From contig JAZKJV010002621.1 of the NCBI GenBank assembly GCA_037367405.1, forward strand, positions 496,001 through 560,000: DNA of 64,000 nt. Direction: 5' to 3'. The translations under genes were made by a program, and so were the position numbers. The notes beneath the pieces were generated by a model. The model did not search any database, was not told where the DNA came from, and worked only from the letters and a program-made list of their open reading frames with translations. Origin of the DNA: Ottelia alismoides. Its lineage: Eukaryota; Streptophyta; Magnoliopsida; Alismatales; Hydrocharitaceae. Within the stretch, counting starts at the first letter, position 1. Each line of letters starts with the position of its first letter. Below are positions 56,973-64,000 of the stretch, in pieces.

Positions 56973-58086
56973 CTCCCCAGCAACGGCGCCATTTGATAAC
57001 TAGAGAAATCGGAGGGTCGTATGGTTTCACAAGGCGAAACCGCAATTGGTGTATTGACCGCTCAAAAATCCCTAATTAATCAAAAATGAACCCACAATAT
57101 AAATATCAAGCAATGAAGAATAAATCGTGGAGTCAAATTTATTTTAACTCTACAAATGGATGTATAGGTGTAAGTATGTAGAGGTCGAACACAGGGAGCA
57201 AACAGGTAGAGTAGGGCAAATGAATGCACAAAATGTGTGAATGTGATGTATGTTTATCTATCTATGCTATTTTTTGTGGGGTTTTTTTATTTTTTATTTT
57301 TTTTAATTTTATATTTTTGTATTTTAATTTTTAATTTACTGATTTTATATTTTCTTTTTATATTTTATATTTTTATATTTTATTTTTAAATAATAGAATA
57401 TATATATAATATAAGAAAAGAGGGGATAGGGTATTTATAAAAATAGGGAAAAATATTCAAAAATCAGAAAATAAATTGTTTTTGGTATTTTTATAATTTT
57501 CTATTGTGATTTTGGGGATTTTTCAGAATATTTTTGGTATTTTTAAAAGCCAAAATACAAGAAAAAAGTGAGATAACTACTGGCCGAGATTAAAATGGAA
57601 ATGAAAAATAGTAAATAGTGGCAAAATTTTCCCAAATGAATTTTAAGGACAATAAAATAGAGAAACTATAGAAACTGAGTTTATATTTTTAGGAATTTTC
57701 TAGGATTTTTTAGATTTTTATGAAGTTTTTAGGTTTTTTCTAATTTTTAAGGTTTTTGTTTTGAAATTTTTAATGTTTTTTGGAGTGACACTAAAAGACG
57801 CTAAAATAGACCTTAGGTAATTTTTTTTGGAATTTTTCAAGGGATTTTGATATTTTTTTGGTATTTTCTAATGCAAACAGTGGCAAAAATGCATGTTTTT
57901 GATTTTTAATAAATATTAAAATGCAATAAAAATAAAATGCAAAAATATGGCGTGAATAAGCAAGCAAACAAGAACTTAAATTAATTTTTGTGGATTTTTT
58001 TAGAAATTTATAGCTGCAAGAAGTAAATACAAGAAGCAAAAAGAAACTACAAGCCTGGCAGGGGTATTTTAGTAATATGCAAAAAG
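56973..58086 (-). repeat. tRNA-Asp primer site (56973-56991) and truncated 5' LTR (56994-58086)
   Basis: The LTR piece starts TGATAACTAGAGAAATCGGA and follows copy C's 3' LTR with scattered substitutions and small indels. At GCAAAAAGT it jumps to copia sequence at 58087. Confidence 0.92.
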
Positions 58087-60751
58087 TGAAGGATATGGTT
58101 AGATCCTCAAGCGCATCACGTAAGCGTGAGGGTCGTATCGGATACGACGAGGAGCGACTAGTTGGACTAGTTGCTCGATGCAACGGAATTTAAAAATTTT
58201 TATACGACGAAACCACATGATCCAAGAACACTTCTCGAATCGTTTCGTCTAAACCACAAACAAGTAATAAGATTACCTCTTGAAGCGTGGTTGCGATCGA
58301 GTCTCTAAACGAAGAGACCTCCTGTCTCAAGTCCGATCCGACGGAGGAGACGCTTGCGAGCGCGGGGATGAACCGCGTGCTTCTCGCAATCCATGTTGAT
58401 GATCCAAGCGACGGATCTCCTGATCTCGACACACGAGATCCGACGTCTTCTTCACGAGCGAGGCGCACCGAAGGAGACGGAGATCCACGAGCAAAAGAAC
58501 GGGCAGCATAACGACGATGCCGCGGCGATGGAGAACCTCTCCATGGCATCTATGGTGGACGGCCATGAGAGGGAGAGAGAGGGCTGACCTCTAGAGAGAA
58601 AGAGAGAGAGAGAAATGCTTCTCAAGCATTGTGTGTAAAATAGAGAGCATGGTATGCCTCTCTATTTATAGGGTTTTGGGATCCATGGATCTCAATCCAT
58701 GTGACATGTAAAATCAATGGATGAGATTGATTTATGTCAATCCAATGGTCAAGATTGTTGTTGGAAAAAGCCAACAACTTGTGATTTGATTTTATAAAAA
58801 TATATTTGATAAATCAAATAAATATTAATACCATATTAAATCAATCAAATAAGAAGAGAGGAATCAAGAGAGATCAACCTTCCTCTTTGGAAGGGGGGGA
58901 CGGCCACCAATTTCACAAGGAAATTGGTGCCGCCCCCCTCTTTCCAAAAGGGAGGGCAATCTCATGGCAATCCATGAGATTGCACATCTCCTTGAATTTC
59001 TCTCTACTTATTTTCCAACAACAATTTGTTGGTATTTTAATTCACCAAAATAATTCTCAATTAATTTTGGGAATATTGCAATCTTGACATTGGAATATTG
59101 TGAATCATATTCTCAACCCAAAACTAAATGTAATTTACATTTCCAATTAATTAGACAATGTGTATCCAATACACATTAATAATTAATCTACTAATATAAA
59201 TTATATTTAACTCTCTCTAATACATTATAAATCACATTTATAATATATTATGAATAATTGGATATTACTATCCACATTATTCTTATCCTTGATAATTAAA
59301 TCATATTTAATCATCTTGGATCTCTTTATCTCATGTGTTCAAATAATATGAATCACATTCACATTATTCACATCTTTGATAATCAAATCACATTTAATTG
59401 TCTAAGATAACTCTCTTTATAATATGAATCAAATTCATATTAATCTTGATAATTAAATCTCATTTAATTATCCATTTTCTCAATGCTCGGATACATATAT
59501 CAACAATAGAATTATCCATGAACTCTTTCAAGGATAATGCGCTTTCTCCGCGAATACTTGGAGATAAGGACAGGGCGATTGTATTGTTCCACGTATAGTG
59601 ACATGGATATTGAGATCACATCTCAAATCCAGATCTTGGGCCTCCCATAGATGCTTGATTAAATCAAGACCGCAAATCTAATCTTCTCATTAAATCTGAA
59701 TCACATTCAGATCAATGTCCAACATTTGGACTAAGATCAGATTACTTCTCTACTGAGAGGAGTCACTAAAATCCAGACCCGTTTCATCACTCCCTAGGAA
59801 TGGAAGCGTCATGGTTATACAACCGTTTATGATCACATCACCCTCAGGCATTCCCAATACCTGTACATCCTGCATACTGGAAGACTCAGATTAAACCCGA
59901 AGTATTAGATCAACTTTATACTGTCTACTTCATGGTTTTCTCAGTAAGTTTCTCATTCGATCATTGGGAGTTGGTATTGATCATATACTTTCCAAAAGCA
60001 TATATCATACCTAGGTCTTGATCATATACTTTCCAGAAGTATATATCAAACCAACAAATTCAGTCAATCTTCCAAAGCGAGACGACCGTGCACACGGAAT
60101 TTGATTCTTCCCAATATCTCATGAGTGAGCTCATGTCTTCCGGTTCAGTAGCGAACCTGTATGATCCCTTTGAGAGATCGTATTACTCATATGCCCTTAT
60201 ATGCACACCAGCGCGCCGGTGTATAGACCTTGATTAGGCCATCAACCTATTGGTCTGCCAAATGTACATACTCAGACATATAGTAACACATCTGTCTCCG
60301 GTCAGAGGATGTGTGCCTATATCATGACAGCATATGATATAGGACTTTGGTTATCTCGATCTCGTTAAATCAACTCTTTGACCTAACTCATCCGACACCT
60401 CTGAATCTCTATTCCTATGCAGAGGACCTGCATCAATAGGTCGGTCAGATATCAACCTAAATGAGATAGGATTGCCATCTCCTACTCAGGCTGGAGATCA
60501 TCTCTTAATAATCATTTGACGGTGCTTGATGAGTCCTCAATCTAACTCATTAGATATTCATCTAAGCACCAGCCTCTATGATTCAATAATTGAATCAACA
60601 GATGTATGATTATTAAGATGGCCATGGTACATAACCCTAATTGCACTAAGGGACCTATTATGCAAATTATGTATTCTTCATTTCAGATCAAGGAGTGAAT
60701 TGCAACAACATTTATTGCATAATGGCTCGCCGTGGGCTCGCATTTCCAACA
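58087..60751 (-). repeat. 3' LTR of the copia element, 2665 bp
   Basis: On the minus strand it starts TGTTGGAAATGCGAGCC at 60751, right after the purine tract, and probably ends CCATATCCTTCA at 58087. The TATA box TATAAATAG is at 58670-58662. A 119-codon ORF (58549-58190) lies downstream of it with no known domain. A CT/AG microsatellite is at about 58590-58614. The lower end rests on where homology to LTR copy C stops. Confidence 0.8.
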
Positions 60752-60765
60752 ATCTCCCACTAGCC
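60752..60765 (-). other. Polypurine tract of the copia element
   Basis: The minus strand reads GGCTAGTGGGAGAT just before TGTTGG, the usual copia arrangement. Confidence 0.85.
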
Positions 60766-61329
60766 CAAAGAGCCATTAATTGGCTAATCATTTAAACCCA
60801 CACTCATGTGACAATCATAGGCTATTTAGAAAATAGCTAGGTAAGCTGATCAGTCACTCCGTTCCCAAGAGACTACGCCAAGTCCTTTTACGGCAATTGC
60901 ATATCTCCTAGTAACAGTGCTCGCATCCAATGCGAATGTTGCATCTCATGCAACCGATACTCAATTTTGTTGGTTATAGTGTCCTTGACACTACATCTTA
61001 TTAATTATCATAGCCAGTATTCCCATAATCCTTATTAGAATACCTTCATTCCTGGAGATCTCTATCTCCTAAGGTAACTGCAGTCAAGACCCTTATAGAT
61101 CACTATCTACAATATCTTAAACTTTTGAAGATAAGACTTTGAGATCACTATCTCCAAGTTTTATCATCTTTGAAGATATTATAATTACTGCAATCAAGTG
61201 TTTTATCTCCATAGCAGGATTAGTAACAGTTTACTACTCCCGCTGCATGGTAGACATCTGGTTCTTGTACACATCTAGAATACATTCAGCTTCTCATAAC
61301 TGATGCACAAGTACAAGCAGTTCTAGCAT
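60766..61329 (-). other. Decayed copia RNase H / 3' region
   Basis: Expected position of RNase H. No motif is clear enough to report. Confidence 0.4.
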
Positions 61330-61830
61330 TCACTTCCTCAACTCTTTGAGGTGCTATCCCTCTAGACAGGTCACTACCACATCTTAAGGGAAGGAAGCTT
61401 TTCTTGGAATTGTCCAGAAAATGGAATAAGTCCAAGGTGTACTACTAATGCGACAGTCCCAATACCCTCTTCTCTTTGCTTCTGAACGACTTCAGAATTA
61501 AGATCTAAGAGGTATCCTTGAAATCGTATCTCAAGGTATGGAACAACCAAATTATAAAACACTTATCATTTATTCTTATATGATTAGAATAATATCTACA
61601 TTAAGTACGATGGACACAATGGCACTCCCACTAAGCTTCACATGGTTCATCAAGATTTTATCTGAAATCATAACATTTATAATTTCATTAAATCTTATGT
61701 TCCAACTACAAGAAACTTATTTGAGTCCAAAGATGGAGTTCTTCAGCTAGCACACCTTGCTTTCCTCAACCATGAAGCCCTGGGGCTACTTCATATGAAT
61801 ATCCTCAGAGAGGCATTCATAGAGGAATGC
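61330..61830 (-). pseudogene. copia reverse transcriptase remnant
   Basis: The minus strand reads EDIHMK, stop, PQGFMVEESKVC, stop, LKNSIFGLK. This is the family's EDIYM.QP.GF...SKVCKLKKSLYGLKQ. Then WNIRFNEII and GSAIVSIVLNVDIILI follow, where the family has YVDDILLI; the catalytic YVDD is lost. Numerous stops. Confidence 0.85.
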
Positions 61831-62199
61831 AATCTTGAATCACACCATGAAGATGTCATAGAAAAGTTGTGTAGCTATAGTTAGCAATATTCTGATGGGT
61901 TAAAGCAAGGTCACTGGAGAGCAAGTCTTATCGCAAGCGATGCCTTCTCTTCGGTGTGTAGCTCATGGCTACGAACCGTGCTTTGAAGGTCTATACCTTC
62001 TCATCAGGTTCCCTCTTTCTCTTGAAGATCCATTTACACCTTAATGGGTCTGACCCATATAGGTGGATCCTCGAGGGTCCATATACGACACTTGTATATG
62101 AAGTCTACATTAGACTTTTATTGCTAACATCCATCTTTCCATGTCATGATCCTCAGGAGCTTCATCACATGAAATCCGATCATCGTCAGATTTAACTGA

Positions 62200-63054
62200 C
62201 ACATGGAATCCATCCTCAAACTTATTTGAAGAGGTATTAATGTTTCATCTTTAATTATCTATTTTAGTTTCCGATTTCGGAGCCTCATTATTTTTTCAAG
62301 ATTAAATGAGTTCCTTTACTTCATTTTCATCTTGATTCTCAAGAGAGTCATCCTATAAGAATCATATTCTCAAAGATGAGATTTTTTTAAGAATCTCAAG
62401 GTCATAAAGTAGGTATCTAATACCATCCTTTATTTTCCTAATGAAGTAGCACTTTCTAGTGCCAGATTCCAGCTTAATCACATGGAACCTTATTAAGGAT
62501 ATACAATGTAGTCTCTACCACATATATATTCTTGGAAACTAAGAGATAATTATGCTATGATTAATCATTGATCAAATCATGTCACACATGATCAATTGTA
62601 TCTCCCTACAACTCTATTGAGTTAAGGTTCATCAGGAGGATTGAGACAGGAATGATATTCATATCTCCATAAGGTATTTCTTGAATTCATCTAATAGGTA
62701 CATGCTACCTTGGTTAGATCAAATTCATTTCATCTTCCTTCAAACTTTGGTTCTAAACCAAAATTGCGAAATCTTTGAACATTTCAAAGGTTTCTTAGGT
62801 GAAGAGAAGAAATCTCATACCATACATAATCATTAACAGATATCACATATCCATAATGTTTACTATGATATAGATGATCTGCATACATTAATATGTATGA
62901 GATCCTTGATACCTTGACATCTTACACCTTTCCCAAGGAAGGGTGTATTGGACATTTTACTTTGAATACAATATTCACAAGTATGTGAGATTTGAATCTT
63001 TAGACAATCTAAAGTTTCATGTCTTACTCGTCCATTGATCTCATCAACAGACAT
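62200..63054 (-). pseudogene. copia GAG-pre-integrase and integrase remnant
   Basis: 63054-62863 is open and reads HETLDCLKI..., then CEYCIQSKMSNTPFLGKG and LIHINVC. This is the GAG-pre-integrase signature (CE.CL.GKMTK.PF.GKG...LIHTDVC). Downstream, YGYVISVNDY (family YGYVY...DDYS) and later integrase pieces are interrupted by stops. Confidence 0.85.
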
Positions 63055-64000
63055 ATGTCCAAAATTTGATGTCAGATCATTATCAAATGATCTTTATCCT
63101 CCTATTGATCTTTAAAGGTTTAATTTTCAGTATTAGAAATCTTAATGAACTATTCATTAATTTTCTAATTTAATAGAGTCCACTAGATCTTAGATCACTA
63201 TCTGAAATATCTCCATCATAACTCTTTATGATAGATTTATTACAGAATTCATGTTTATATCCAACAATTAGAAGTAAACATTGAGTGTATTCTACTATCT
63301 AGGTCATAGAGACATTCTCTAAGACTAAGGGCTCCCACTGAAAATATGAAGTCTATTGATCTCATGGAAATTGTTGCAACACTTGCATCACTTTCAACAT
63401 GGATGACCAATAAACCTTAAGATCAAATTTGTAATACATATGCAACCAATTGCAAGTGTGATTAGAAGATTGAGATACAATTATTAGACTTTATATTATC
63501 AAATAAGTAAGTCAATTTCAATGATTATATGTAGATTTTTCTGATGTACTATCCGATTCCTTTTCTAAGGATTCTAGATAGATTTGATAGTCATACTATC
63601 AACACATCAACTTATTACAGTATTGGCATTCATCCAACTCTTTGGATGGAAGCAACAGAAGTACAATCAACTCTTTGACTATACTTCTTACTTGAGTTCA
63701 ACCCATGCTTCCACTGCGCTCCCTTTATCTCCAAGCAACCATTGCTCAAGACTAAAGGATCTCTTTAAAATCAAAAATTTCAATATAAGAGTATTTCAAC
63801 ACTTATACATGCTTCATTAAATTTATACAATATGAATATTATGAAGCTTCATGAATGACTAGAGTAAAGACAGTAGAATGATGACACTCATCATCTACAT
63901 CCATATAAACTCTTAAAGCATAGGTTCAGGTAGGTACTCAAACAATTTGAATACATTATCTCTAATAGAGCTACCATTCTACATGATGTAGAGAACCATG
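63055..64000 (-). other. Upstream copia sequence (gag/protease position), not resolved
   Basis: AT-rich, many stops, no clear motif; the element continues past the window end. Confidence 0.4.

Larger units (their letters stand above)
47162..58086 (-). mobile_element. Large non-autonomous LTR retrotransposon with a tRNA-Asp primer site (Athila-like ends), copy C
   Basis: 3' LTR 47162-50959. Internal region 50960-56993. The 5' LTR piece 56994-58086 matches 47162-48262 closely. The minus-strand primer site TGGCGCCGTTGCTGGGGAG (56991 down to 56973) is complementary to the 3' end of plant tRNA-Asp, as used by Athila/Tat-type Ty3 elements. The internal region encodes a retropepsin-bearing ORF, now broken, and no RT, RNase H or integrase. 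So it must have depended on another element's enzymes. It also carries a stem-loop array (52913-53519). It is nested in the gypsy 5' LTR and interrupted by copia at 58087. Confidence 0.9.
58087..64000 (-). mobile_element. Ty1/copia element (Angela/Tork-like), decayed, runs off the window
   Basis: The 3' LTR, polypurine tract and pol remnants are read on the minus strand in the order RT (61.3-61.8 kb), integrase (62.2-62.9 kb), GAG-pre-integrase (62.86-63.05 kb), with gag beyond. It is inserted in the 5' LTR of the large element; the left flank is AAAAG (58082-58086). Many stops show it is old or heavily mutated. Confidence 0.88.

Overview
This window is nuclear DNA from a flowering plant, and almost all of it is transposable elements. 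The evidence is the primer-binding sites (complementary to plant initiator-tRNA-Met and tRNA-Asp), Ac-type hAT and CACTA DNA transposons, a Tekay/Del-like chromovirus, tRNA-derived SINEs and one EUL-lectin gene fragment with spliceosomal introns. I cannot name the species. The assignments rest on motifs read by eye and on end structure (TIRs, LTR ends, target-site duplications); no alignment was run.

Layout. 1-3.7 kb: a 3.3-3.8 kb class LTR (copy A, minus) lying in the RNase H end of a Ty1/copia remnant, then a second copia remnant. 4.1-9.1 kb: a broken host locus on the minus strand, made of an unidentified last exon and a two-exon EUL lectin fragment. It is split by a small LTR retrotransposon (4426-7911) that itself holds a SINE and a 960-bp hAT element. 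9157-14613: a complete hAT transposon with an open 674-codon transposase, flanked by a perfect 8-bp duplication, in the presumed 5' UTR of the EUL gene. 14.7-17.6 kb: two elements of one MULE-like family, a foldback and a 1.3-kb GC-rich Pack-MULE-like insert. 18.8-25.7 kb: a 5'-truncated SINE, a copia 5' LTR, and LTR copy B (plus). 26573-34413: a 7.8-kb CACTA element without a recognisable transposase, carrying a small MITE, a 1.56-kb hAT and a SINE. 37-38.7 kb: a foldback MITE in a TA microsatellite and a decayed LINE.

38.7-64 kb is a four-level nest in which each element sits in an LTR of the one before: a TRIM (38703), then a Tekay-like gypsy element (39176), then a large non-autonomous element with 3.8-kb LTRs and a tRNA-Asp primer site (47162-58086), then an Angela/Tork-like copia (58087 to beyond the window).

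The least ordinary structure is that large non-autonomous element (LTR copies A, B and C). It carries a retropepsin-bearing ORF with acidic FVPF repeats and no reverse transcriptase. Between that ORF and the 3' LTR is an array of six stem-loops, each ending in a copy of the element's own polypurine tract. Its LTRs hold adjacent G-box and W-box palindromes whose stems appear to covary between copies. The only long open coding region in the window is the hAT transposase.
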